Shown here: positions 36,727-45,919 of the stretch, one piece after another
Numbering within the stretch: position 1 is the stretch's first letter
Layout: every line of letters begins with the position of its first letter
NCBI GenBank assembly: GCA_031291235.1
Contig: JARLJL010000023.1
Coordinates: forward strand, 1 to 45,919
Direction: 5' to 3'
DNA: 45,919 bases
Origin: Sulfuriferula sp.
GTDB taxonomy: Bacteria; Pseudomonadota; Gammaproteobacteria; Burkholderiales; Sulfuriferulaceae
Translations under genes and position numbers: made by a program
Notes under the pieces: model-generated
Databases searched by the model: none
The model's input: the letters and a program-made list of their open reading frames with translations, nothing else
Told to the model about the DNA's origin: nothing

Positions 36727-37989
36727 ATGATATCGCGTTTGCTTTATTCCATATTGCTGGTATTGGCGCTGCCGTACCTGCTGTTGCATTTGCTGTGGCG
36801 TGGCCGCAGGCAACGCGGTTACCTGTCGCACAGGGGCGAGCGTTTCGGCTTTTACGTGCAGCGTAGCGACAAACCCGTCATTTGGCTGCATGCGGTATCG
36901 GTTGGCGAGACGCGCGCCATCGTGCCGCTGGTACAGTCACTGCTGGCGCGTTATCCCGGCTATCAAATTCTGCTGACGCACACCACGCCGACCGGACGCG
37001 ATACCAGTCAACAGTTGTTCGGCGACACGGTATGGCGGGTGTATTTGCCCTACGATTATGCATTTGCAGTAGGTCGTTTCCTGCGGCAGTTTCGTCCTGC
37101 CCTCGGCATGCTGATGGAAACCGAAATCTGGCCCAATCTGATCGCGGCGTGTCGGCGCGAGGGGGTGCCGGTCATGCTGGTCAATGCGCGCCTGTCCGAG
37201 CGTTCGGCACGGCGCTATCGCCGTTTTGCCGGCCTGACGCGGCAAAGTCTGGCAGGGTTGTCCGCCATTGCGGCGCAAACTGCTGCCGATGCAGAGCGTT
37301 TGCGCGCATTGGGCGGGCAGCAGATTAGTGTGATGGGGAATCTGAAATTCGATTGCCTGCCGCCGCCTATGCAGCTAGAGCAGGGCCGGCAATGGCGGGT
37401 CGCTATCGGCGAACAGCGCCCAGTCTGGCTGGCTGCGAGCACGCGCGAGGACGAGGAGGCGATAGTGCTGGATGCCTGGCAGCAATTGCAACCCTCGCCG
37501 GCGTTGCTGATTATGGTGCCGCGGCATCCGCAACGTTTCGATGAAGTGGCCGATTTGCTAGAAAAACGGGGAATTCGTTATCAGCGGCGCAGTAGCGGGG
37601 AGCCGGTAGCGGCTGCTACGCAGGTCTGGCTCGGCGACAGCATGGGCGAATTGTTCGCCTATTATCGGGCAACCGATGTGGCGCTGATTGGCGGTAGTTT
37701 ATTGCCGCTGGGCGGGCAGAATCCGATTGAGGCTGCTGCTGTAGGCTGCCCGGCCATTATCGGGCAGCATGTGTGGAATTTTGCCGAGGTCAGTCGCGCG
37801 GCACTGGTCAGCGGCGCTGCCGTGCAAGTGGGTAATGTGGGGGAACTGGCGCAGGCTGTCGATCGTTTGCTCCACGATCAGACTCGGCGTGAACAAATGC
37901 GTCTGGCAGCACTTGCGTTCGCGCAGTCGCATCAGGGCGCGACAGCACGTTTGCTGGAACTGGTTGCCAGTTACTTGACGATGCGTTAA
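36727..37989 (+). CDS. waaA: 3-deoxy-D-manno-octulosonic acid transferase
   Basis: 420 residues, inner-membrane GT-B enzyme (KdtA). It adds Kdo to the lipid A precursor. An N-terminal hydrophobic helix (about 3-20) anchors it. Then come VIWLHAVSVGETRAIVPLVQSLL, the catalytic-region motif METEIWPNLIAAC, and the C-terminal CMP-Kdo region GGSLLPLGGQNPIEAAAVGCPAIIGQHVWNFAEV. The stop codon TAA overlaps the tolC stop of the opposite strand within TTAA. Confidence 0.96.
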   Translation: MISRLLYSILLVLALPYLLLHLLWRGRRQRGYLSHRGERFGFYVQRSDKPVIWLHAVSVGETRAIVPLVQSLLARYPGYQILLTHTTPTGRDTSQQLFGDTVWRVYLPYDYAFAVGRFLRQFRPALGMLMETEIWPNLIAACRREGVPVMLVNARLSERSARRYRRFAGLTRQSLAGLSAIAAQTAADAERLRALGGQQISVMGNLKFDCLPPPMQLEQGRQWRVAIGEQRPVWLAASTREDEEAIVLDAWQQLQPSPALLIMVPRHPQRFDEVADLLEKRGIRYQRRSSGEPVAAATQVWLGDSMGELFAYYRATDVALIGGSLLPLGGQNPIEAAAVGCPAIIGQHVWNFAEVSRAALVSGAAVQVGNVGELAQAVDRLLHDQTRREQMRLAALAFAQSHQGATARLLELVASYLTMR

Positions 37990-39275
37990 TTAATGGCGGC
38001 CAGGTCGGTTTCGTTCAGTGCGCCTTCGTTGGCCTTGAGGCGTAATTTCGCTAGCCAATAGCCGTAGCGCGCGGCTGCCAGATCGCGTTGGGCTGCATAG
38101 TATTGCTGTTGCGCGTTGAGCACGTCGATGTTGGTGCGTACGCCTACAGTCAACCCAAGCTTACTGGATTCCAGCGATGTTAATGCGGCGTTGACGGCTT
38201 GTGTGTATGCGGTTACTTGCGCGGCTTGGCTGTTGGTGTTGTATGCCGCCTGACGGATGCCCAGTTCGATCTGGCGGCTGCTGGCGAGCAGTTCCTGACT
38301 GGCCTTGTCCTTGTTTGCTTCAGCTTCGCGGATACGCGAATCGACCAGACCGCCCTGATATAGCGGGATGTTGAGTGCAAGCCCGATGTTGCCGCTGCGT
38401 GAATTGATAAAGGTGTTGCCGAATAACTGGTTGCGGTTATCCGTATAGCTGGCAACGGCATCCAGTGTCGGCAAGTGTCCGCTGCGCGCACGGGTGATTT
38501 CCGCTTCGGCAATCTTCATATTGGCTTGTTCGATGCGGATTTGCGGATTGTTTTGTACCGCTTCGGTTATCCAGTTGTCGAGCTGATTGAGCGCAACCGG
38601 GGGCAGCGGGCGCTGTTTGTCTAGTCCTGCCAGCATGATGGGCGGCGTGCCGGTCAATACGGACAGGGATTGCTGTTTGATATAGAGATCGTTTTGCGCA
38701 GAGATGAGCTGAGCTGCGGTGAGATCGGAGCGTGCCTGGGCTTCGTCGCTATCGGTAACGGTTGAGGTGCCGGCGGCGAAGTTGGCTTTTGCCAGCGCGA
38801 GTTGCCGGTCGATGGCTGTTTTCAGCGATTGCAGCACGTACAGGTTGTCCTGCGCCAGCAATACGTCGAAGTAGGCGCTGGCGACGCGCAGTATCAGATC
38901 CTGCTGTTTGCTGTCGAGCAGCGCAACGTTAGCGTGGCTTTGCTGCTTGGCTTGTTCGTATTGGCTGAGATTGGCTTGCCGGAACAATGGCTGAGTCACA
39001 TTGACGCTCGCGCTGTTTGAGCTGTAATTCTGCACTGGTGCAATCGATAAGTCGGTACGGTTTTGCAGGGCGTTGGCGTTGAGCTGAATTTGCGGGAGGA
39101 GGGCTGAACGGGCTTGCGGCAGTTTCTCCAGACCGGCACGGTAATTCGCAAGGCTGGCAGCGTAATCGGCATCGTGATTGAGCGCATCCTGATACAAACG
39201 GCTTAACTCGCCTGCAAAAGCGGACGGAACCCAAATTAACATTAATAGCAGTATCGCGCGAGTCAATTCAGGCAT
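37986..39275 (-). CDS. tolC: TolC-family outer-membrane efflux protein
   Basis: 429 residues. A Sec signal peptide (about 1-21, SAFA|GELS) precedes two repeats of the outer-membrane factor fold. Typical strands and helices are visible: ELSRLYQDALNHDADYAASL, SVNVTQPLFRQANLSQYEQAK, GLALNIPLYQGGLVDSRIREA and a final LAAARYGYWLAKLRLKANEGAL. It forms the trimeric exit channel for type I secretion and RND pumps. No pump genes are beside it. It follows the rhodanese gene by 17 bases in a pcm-rhodanese-tolC group, an order common in betaproteobacteria. Confidence 0.95.
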   Translation of the reverse strand: MPELTRAILLLMLIWVPSAFAGELSRLYQDALNHDADYAASLANYRAGLEKLPQARSALLPQIQLNANALQNRTDLSIAPVQNYSSNSASVNVTQPLFRQANLSQYEQAKQQSHANVALLDSKQQDLILRVASAYFDVLLAQDNLYVLQSLKTAIDRQLALAKANFAAGTSTVTDSDEAQARSDLTAAQLISAQNDLYIKQQSLSVLTGTPPIMLAGLDKQRPLPPVALNQLDNWITEAVQNNPQIRIEQANMKIAEAEITRARSGHLPTLDAVASYTDNRNQLFGNTFINSRSGNIGLALNIPLYQGGLVDSRIREAEANKDKASQELLASSRQIELGIRQAAYNTNSQAAQVTAYTQAVNAALTSLESSKLGLTVGVRTNIDVLNAQQQYYAAQRDLAAARYGYWLAKLRLKANEGALNETDLAAIN

Positions 39276-39292
39276 GGTGGAGATAGCTCCGG

Positions 39293-39616
39293 TTAATAAG
39301 TCGGCATGTTCTTATCTACTGATTGCGCCCAGGCATCTATGCCGCCTTGCAGGTTGTAAATATGATCGAATCCTGCACGTTCAAGAAAATGCGCGATTTG
39401 CATGCTGCGCACGCCGTGGTGACAAATGACGACGATATCGGCATGCGGGTCGAGTTTGTCGAGCTCACCGGGTATCGTGTGCATGGGCATCAGTTGCGCA
39501 TTGTCGAGGTGCGCAATCTGATATTCCCATGGTTCGCGCACGTCGAGCAGCACAGGCTGAGCACGGGTACCGTCGTCAAGCCATAGTCGCAGACCGGGGG
39601 CGCTGATATGTTGCAT
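39293..39616 (-). CDS. Rhodanese-like domain protein
   Basis: 107 residues, one single rhodanese domain, GlpE-like in size. The active-site loop is CHHGVRSM with Cys65. LLDVREPWEYQIAHLDNA and GFDHIYNLQGGIDAW complete the fold. It could transfer sulfane sulfur, but its acceptor is not known. It lies 3 bases after pcm and 17 bases before tolC on the same strand, so the three genes are probably one operon. No signal peptide is present, so it is cytoplasmic. Confidence 0.92.
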   Translation of the reverse strand: MQHISAPGLRLWLDDGTRAQPVLLDVREPWEYQIAHLDNAQLMPMHTIPGELDKLDPHADIVVICHHGVRSMQIAHFLERAGFDHIYNLQGGIDAWAQSVDKNMPTY

Positions 39617-39619
39617 GGT

Positions 39620-40273
39620 TTAAAATACGAAGCGTTCCGGTTGCACCGCATTTTTGAGCGGCTGTACGACAGTTTCGAATAAGGTAACTGTATTGTACGC
39701 GCCTTCGGCTATGCAAGTGATCAGTTGCGCCGTCATTGCCGGCGCATCGCCGGTAACGGCAAACAGTCGCCCGCCCGGTTTGAGATCGTGTACAAACGTT
39801 TCCGGCAATACCGGGGTGGAACCAGTGATGACGATGACGTCGTACTTGCCGTGGCGTGACCAGCCTTTGGCAGCGTCGCCGACTTCCAGGCTGACATTGG
39901 TAATGCCGTTGGCCTGCAGTTTTGCGCTGGCCTGGGTTTTGAATTCGGGGACGATATCCACACTGTAGACATACTGGCCGAGTTCGGCGAGTAATGCCGT
40001 CAGGTAACCGCTACCCGTGCCGACTTCCAGTATGGTATCGGATTTTTTGATTGCGAGTTCCTGCAGGATGCGCGCTTCGAGTTTCGGCGACATCATGGCT
40101 TCGCCGTGACCCAGCGGAATTTCCATGTCCACGAAGGCCAGTGAGCGGTACATTTGCGGCACATAATCCTCCCGTTTGACCTTGCCCAGCAGATCCAGTA
40201 CCTGCTGATTCAGTACGTCCCAGGGGCGGATTTGTTGCTCTATCATGTTAAAGCGGGCTTGTTCGATATTCAT
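39620..40273 (-). CDS. pcm: Protein-L-isoaspartate O-methyltransferase-like protein
   Basis: 217 residues. The SAM site ILEVGTGSGYLTALLAEL is clear, and the PCMT family sequence MEIPLGHGEAMMSPKLEARILQEL is present. It methylates isoaspartyl residues for repair, or is a divergent relative; the N terminus (IEQARFNMIEQQIRPWDVLNQQVLD) is that of the PCMT-like subfamily often found beside tolC. The ATG faces the thiC promoter region divergently, about 45 bases from its -10 box. Confidence 0.9.
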   Translation of the reverse strand: MNIEQARFNMIEQQIRPWDVLNQQVLDLLGKVKREDYVPQMYRSLAFVDMEIPLGHGEAMMSPKLEARILQELAIKKSDTILEVGTGSGYLTALLAELGQYVYSVDIVPEFKTQASAKLQANGITNVSLEVGDAAKGWSRHGKYDVIVITGSTPVLPETFVHDLKPGGRLFAVTGDAPAMTAQLITCIAEGAYNTVTLFETVVQPLKNAVQPERFVF

Positions 40274-40297
40274 TTCTATACCTATATCACTAATCTC

Positions 40298-40324
40298 TTG
40301 CGATTATTCCATATTTCCTATAAT
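40298..40324 (+). promoter_or_regulatory. thiC promoter
   Basis: A perfect TATAAT (40319-40324) lies 6 bases before the first base of the TPP aptamer, so the RNA would begin almost exactly at the riboswitch. The -35 is poorer: TTGCGA at 40298-40303 with a 15-base spacer, or TCTTGC with 17. Confidence 0.5.
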
Positions 40325-40330
40325 TTAACA

Positions 40331-42373
<2,043 letters not shown>

Positions 42374-42388
42374 ATTTTGCCTCTATTA

Positions 42389-42428
42389 AACCGCAGTTGC
42401 CGTTTAAACGGGGACTGCGGTTTTTTTT
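42389..42428 (+). terminator. Intrinsic terminator after thiC
   Basis: AACCGCAGT and ACTGCGGTT form the outer stem around an inner CCGTTTAAACGG palindrome, followed by eight T residues. It lies 16 bases after the thiC stop. Between it and uppP is an AAGCAT/ATGCTT inverted repeat (42445-42464) and a possible -10 TACAAT at 42478. Confidence 0.9.
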
Positions 42429-42508
42429 GTTTTTGCAGTTCGTTAAGCATGATGTCATATGCTTCTGTTAAGCTGTCTACAATTTATTTTCTTCTCGGGT
42501 AATTCGCT

Positions 42509-43336
42509 ATGGATATGGTGTTGGCATTAAAGGCATTGATACTGGGGTTGGTTGAAGGGCTGACCGAGTTCTTGCCGATTTCAAGTACGGGGCATTTGAT
42601 ACTTGCGGGTGACTTACTGAACTTTAACGACGAACGCGGCAAGGCGTTTGAAATCATTATCCAGGCAGGTGCTATTCTGGCAGTGTGCTGGGAATATCGC
42701 GCCAAACTGATGACGGTCACGCGCGGTCTGGGGCAAGCGGATGCCAACCGTTTCGTGTTGAATCTGTTTGTGGCGTTTCTGCCGGCGGCGGTGCTGGGGC
42801 TGTTGTTCGCGCATAAGATCAAGGAATATCTGTTTCAGCCGGTACCGGTGGCCTTGGCGTTCATTATCGGCGGCTTGCTGATTTTATGGGCAGAGAAACG
42901 CCAGCATGTTATTCGCGTAGAAAGCGTGGATGCGATGACCTGGCAAGATGCACTGAAAGTCGGTTTGGCGCAAACGCTGGCGCTGATCCCCGGCACGTCG
43001 CGTTCCGGCGCCACGATTATCGGCGGTTTGCTGTTCGGCATGTCGCGGCGTACGGCAACCGAGTTTTCCTTCTTTCTGGCTATCCCAACCTTGCTGGCGG
43101 CGACATTCTACGAAGCTTATAAACATCGCGATATTCTGTTGCGGTCTGAAGGCGACTTGATGTTATTCGTCATCGGTTTTGTCGTATCGTTCGTGAGTGC
43201 AATGTTTGCCATTCGCGCGCTACTGCGTTTTATCAGCAACCACGATTTTACGGTGTTTGCCTGGTATCGGATTGTGTTCGGCGTACTGGTATTGGTGACG
43301 GCGTACAGCGGTATGGTGAACTGGACGGCAAGCTAA
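42509..43336 (+). CDS. uppP: Undecaprenyl-diphosphatase (BacA type)
   Basis: 275 residues, polytopic membrane enzyme. It dephosphorylates undecaprenyl pyrophosphate so that the lipid carrier can be reused by MraY. Signature motifs [14 protein letters not shown] (16-29) and PGTSRSG (161-167) hold the catalytic Glu, Ser, His and Arg. About eight helices are expected. It has its own transcription unit between the thiC terminator and a shared bidirectional terminator. Functionally it joins the peptidoglycan cluster although it lies 12 kb away. Confidence 0.96.
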   Translation: MDMVLALKALILGLVEGLTEFLPISSTGHLILAGDLLNFNDERGKAFEIIIQAGAILAVCWEYRAKLMTVTRGLGQADANRFVLNLFVAFLPAAVLGLLFAHKIKEYLFQPVPVALAFIIGGLLILWAEKRQHVIRVESVDAMTWQDALKVGLAQTLALIPGTSRSGATIIGGLLFGMSRRTATEFSFFLAIPTLLAATFYEAYKHRDILLRSEGDLMLFVIGFVVSFVSAMFAIRALLRFISNHDFTVFAWYRIVFGVLVLVTAYSGMVNWTAS

Positions 43337-43353
43337 ATGTAGTTTGCTTTGTC

Positions 43354-43390
43354 AAACAATAATGCCCGCACGCAGCGGGCATTATTGTTT
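43354..43390. terminator. Bidirectional terminator between uppP and the CheA-like gene
   Basis: AAACAATAATGCCCGC and its exact complement form a 16-bp perfect stem with a 5-base loop (ACGCA). It ends in TTATTGTTT on each strand, so it can stop both convergent genes. Confidence 0.88.
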
Positions 43391-43403
43391 GGGTTATGCG
43401 TGT

Positions 43404-45919
43404 TCAGGTAGCGTAAGCGGCTTCGGTCAGTTCGGCGATTTTGGCAAGCACGGCATCTTCCTGGAATGGTTTGCCCATATACGCGTTTACCCCCAGACTC
43501 ATGGCGTGATCGCGGTGCTTGTCAGCCGTACGCGAGGTAATCATGATGATGGGGATTTGCGCCATTCTATGGTCTGAACGCATGACTTTGGTCAGTTCGA
43601 AACCATCCATGCGCGGCATTTCGATGTCGAGCAACATGGCATCGGGTAAGGTGTTCTGCAATATCTGCAAGGCATCCACGCCGTCTTTGGCGGTGATGAC
43701 CTCGTAACCTTCGCGCGTCAGCATGCGGGTGGTGATTTTGCGCACGGTCAACGAATCGTCCACGACCATGATGGTTTTGGCTGTGGATTTCTTGTCCATG
43801 ACCATAACGGGTGTTTGCTCGATATTGTGGCGTATTTGCATGCCCTGACGTTGTGCCAGTTGCACGGGGTTGAGTATCAGTACTATCTGACCGTTACCCA
43901 TGACTGTTGCGCCGGCAATGCCTAGTACACCGGCTAATTGCGGGCCTATGTTCTTGATTACGATTTCGCGGTTGCCGGTGAGATGGTCAACGAGTATCGC
44001 AACGCGCTGATTACCGCTCTTTAACAAGAGCACCGGGCTATATTGTTGCGGAATAGGCTGTATAGCGGTGTCACCCAGTAAATGCGGCAGGTAGAAGAAG
44101 TCGTAACGGTTACCTTGCCAGGTGATCTCACCTTGTTGCAGCAATTCATTCAGCTGGGTGGTTTTATATTCCTGAACTTGCTCCACCATGGAGGAGGATA
44201 TTGCGTACAGGCGATCGGCTACAGTCACCATGACAGTTTGGGTCACAGCCAGCGTCAGCGGGAGATAAACGGAAAACTGCACGCCTTTGCCGAATTCGGA
44301 TGCAATATCGATGCGGCCGCCGAGTTGCCCAATTTCATTCTTGACAACGTCCATGCCTACGCCGCGACCGGACAGCGTGGTGACGGCTTCTGCAGTGGAA
44401 AAGCCGTTTGCGAAAATCAGCTGCATTAATTCATCGGCAGACAGGTCGGCATCCGGCTCGATGAGTTGCTGACTGATGGCTTTTGCCCGAATCGCAGGCA
44501 AGTCGAGCCCGCGTCCGTCATCGCGTAGTGCAATAACGACTTCATTGCCTTCCTGTCGGGCGTAAAGCACGATTTCGCCGTATTCGGATTTGTTTGCAGC
44601 CAGTCGTTCATTCGGCATTTCAATGCCGTGTGCAACAGAGTTGCGCAGCAAGTGTTCTAGCGGCGCGACCATTTTGTCGAGTACGCCGCGATCGAATTCG
44701 ACATGCTCGCCGACGAGTTGCAAACTGGCTTTCTTGCCAAGATCTTTGGCTGCAAGACGTACTGTGCGGTGCAAACGATCCGAGATGCTGGACAGCGGCA
44801 CCATACGTATATGCATGAGCGCCTGTTGCAAGTCTTTCGCCAGACGTCCTTGCTGGTTAATCGCGGCATCGGTTTCATTCAGTCCGACGTTCAGGTTTTG
44901 TTGCACGGTGCCGATGTCGTTGACGCTCTCCGCAATCATGCGGGTGAGTTCCTGCAAGCGCGTGAAACGGTCGAATTCCAATGGGTCGAATTCGGCATCT
45001 TCGTTACGCATATGCGATAACGTTGATTGCATCTGGCTTTCTGCCTGAATTTCCAGTTCCCGCAATTGCGTGCGCAAACGGCTGATGTTTTCGTTTAATT
45101 CCAGCGTGCCTGTTTTGATGTTGGCGACGCTGCTCTCGAGACGTGAACGGGCAATGTTGATTTCGCCAGCTTCGTTAACCAGCCGGTCGACCGTATCGGC
45201 ACGCACACGCAGGTTTTGTGTGCTGGTATCGCTATCGGCGGCAGCAATCTGGGTATTGGCTTGCACGGTTATTTGCGGCAAGGCAGCGGTAGTCGCCGCT
45301 GTAGTCGTTACAGGCTGTTCGTTCGAGATGGCGGGGACAGGTGATGCCGAAACGGGGTTGCGTAATCGTTCTGCAGCAATATTCAACTGATCCAGTTGTG
45401 CTTCGAAACGGTCGAAATCGCTATCGACAAAATTGGCCTTGTTAATGGTGTCGATGATATCTGTTTCGAGTACGTGGGTCAGTTCGCCCAGTCTCATAGC
45501 GCCAGCCATGCGCGCACTGCCTTTTAGCGTATGCAACAGTCGTTGCAGGTTGGCTTGTTCGTCTCCATATGGCATCTGTCTCCAGTTACGGATGGATTTT
45601 TCGATTGCCGGCATGAGGTCGGCAGCTTCCTCCAGAAAAATGGGCAGAAGCTGTTCGTCCACATCGTCCAAAATGGTGATGTGGTGTAAAGACTGATCTT
45701 CACTGGGGAGTAACAGTTTTTCCAGCGTTGGTTTGGATTGGGGTATTTTGACTTCTACAGCTTCTACAGCTTCTACAGCTTCTACAGCTTCCACAGCTTC
45801 CACAGCTTCCACAGCTTCCACAGCTTCCACAGCTTCCACAGCTTCCACAGCTTCCACAGCTTCCACAGCTTCCACAGCTTCCACAGCTTCCACAGCTTCC
45901 ACAGCTTCCACAGCTTCCA
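43404..45919 (-). CDS. Hybrid chemotaxis-type histidine kinase/response regulator (ChpA/PilL-like), 5' part outside the window
   Basis: About 838 codons are visible; the frame is open at the window end, so the start lies beyond 45919. In order from the visible N-terminal side: at least 18 Glu-Ala-Val repeats, an Hpt domain with phosphoacceptor His in [11 protein letters not shown], a CheA dimerisation domain ([18 protein letters not shown]), and a HATPase domain ([31 protein letters not shown]). A CheW-like domain ([15 protein letters not shown]) and a C-terminal receiver ([10 protein letters not shown], acceptor Asp in [12 protein letters not shown], Lys in GKPF) complete it. This is the layout of ChpA/PilL kinases that control type IV pili and twitching, so pilus genes probably lie beyond the window edge. 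A GTG at 45911 within the repeat is not a real start. Confidence 0.92.
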   Translation of the reverse strand, partial: EAVEAVEAVEAVEAVEAVEAVEAVEAVEAVEAVEAVEAVEAVEAVEAVEAVEAVEVKIPQSKPTLEKLLLPSEDQSLHHITILDDVDEQLLPIFLEEAADLMPAIEKSIRNWRQMPYGDEQANLQRLLHTLKGSARMAGAMRLGELTHVLETDIIDTINKANFVDSDFDRFEAQLDQLNIAAERLRNPVSASPVPAISNEQPVTTTAATTAALPQITVQANTQIAAADSDTSTQNLRVRADTVDRLVNEAGEINIARSRLESSVANIKTGTLELNENISRLRTQLRELEIQAESQMQSTLSHMRNEDAEFDPLEFDRFTRLQELTRMIAESVNDIGTVQQNLNVGLNETDAAINQQGRLAKDLQQALMHIRMVPLSSISDRLHRTVRLAAKDLGKKASLQLVGEHVEFDRGVLDKMVAPLEHLLRNSVAHGIEMPNERLAANKSEYGEIVLYARQEGNEVVIALRDDGRGLDLPAIRAKAISQQLIEPDADLSADELMQLIFANGFSTAEAVTTLSGRGVGMDVVKNEIGQLGGRIDIASEFGKGVQFSVYLPLTLAVTQTVMVTVADRLYAISSSMVEQVQEYKTTQLNELLQQGEITWQGNRYDFFYLPHLLGDTAIQPIPQQYSPVLLLKSGNQRVAILVDHLTGNREIVIKNIGPQLAGVLGIAGATVMGNGQIVLILNPVQLAQRQGMQIRHNIEQTPVMVMDKKSTAKTIMVVDDSLTVRKITTRMLTREGYEVITAKDGVDALQILQNTLPDAMLLDIEMPRMDGFELTKVMRSDHRMAQIPIIMITSRTADKHRDHAMSLGVNAYMGKPFQEDAVLAKIAELTEAAYAT
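45753..45919 (-). repeat. 9-bp tandem repeat (at least 18 units) encoding Glu-Ala-Val
   Basis: On the coding strand GAAGCTGTG is repeated without change about 14 times and is then followed by four units of GAAGCTGTA, then GAAGTC. The array continues past the window end, so its full size is unknown. Unit length is a multiple of three, so gain or loss of units keeps the frame. It encodes an acidic, probably helical or extended spacer N-terminal to the Hpt domain. Near-perfect DNA identity points to recent slippage expansion. Confidence 0.95.

Noticed and set aside
45753-45919. The tandem array as a CRISPR
   Set aside because: Units are contiguous 9-mers without spacers and in frame with a kinase gene.

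Overview
This window is about 46 kb of chromosome from a Gram-negative bacterium, most likely a betaproteobacterium of the Nitrosomonadales (Gallionellaceae/Sulfuricellaceae type). The placement is an inference. It rests on the rpe-gph-trpEGDC order, the DUF2863 gene, the dciA-secA neighbourhood after lpxC, the pcm-rhodanese-tolC group beside a TPP-riboswitch-controlled thiC, and the two-heme cytochrome. The murein genes are of the meso-diaminopimelate type, and lpxC and waaA show an LPS outer membrane.

Layout. Bases 1-2135 are accessory DNA: the tail of an IS110-family transposase, then a minus-strand pair encoding an OLD/RloA-like ATPase and a DUF4276 (TOPRIM-like) protein, which is a candidate defence module. 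Bases 2136-7474 (minus) form one gene group, rpe-gph-trpE-trpG-trpD-trpC. Between gph and trpE lies a 19-codon leader ORF with three Trp codons (trpL). Its 5' part is complementary to the trpE ribosome-binding region, which suggests a translational trp attenuator. Bases 7624-11485 (plus) hold apaG, a TonB-like gene, the RNase P RNA, greB, and a two-gene set of a diheme cytochrome c fused to DUF302 and a separate exported DUF302 protein, closed by a strong terminator.

Bases 11688-30277 (plus) are a complete division and cell wall cluster: promoter with MraZ box, mraZ, rsmH, ftsL, ftsI, murE, murF, mraY, murD, ftsW, murG, murC, murB, ddl, ftsQ, ftsA, ftsZ, lpxC and a small membrane protein. Most genes overlap by 4 bases. 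Then come dciA (minus), secA, a DUF2863 gene, a pteridine-reductase-like SDR (minus), a MidA-type methyltransferase and waaA (plus), and tolC, a rhodanese and pcm (minus). thiC follows its TPP riboswitch, then uppP. The window ends inside a minus-strand hybrid CheA/ChpA (PilL-like) kinase gene. Its visible 5' part is a 9-bp tandem repeat encoding Glu-Ala-Val at least 18 times.

The core genes supply lipid II synthesis and polymerisation (Mur, MraY, FtsW/FtsI), the divisome (FtsL/Q/A/Z), lipid carrier recycling (UppP), LPS (LpxC, WaaA), protein export (SecA) and outer-membrane efflux (TolC). The most unusual items are the trp leader, the ATPase-DUF4276 pair, the cytochrome-DUF302 pair with copy-specific cysteines, the predicted switching hairpins downstream of the TPP aptamer, and the EAV repeat.
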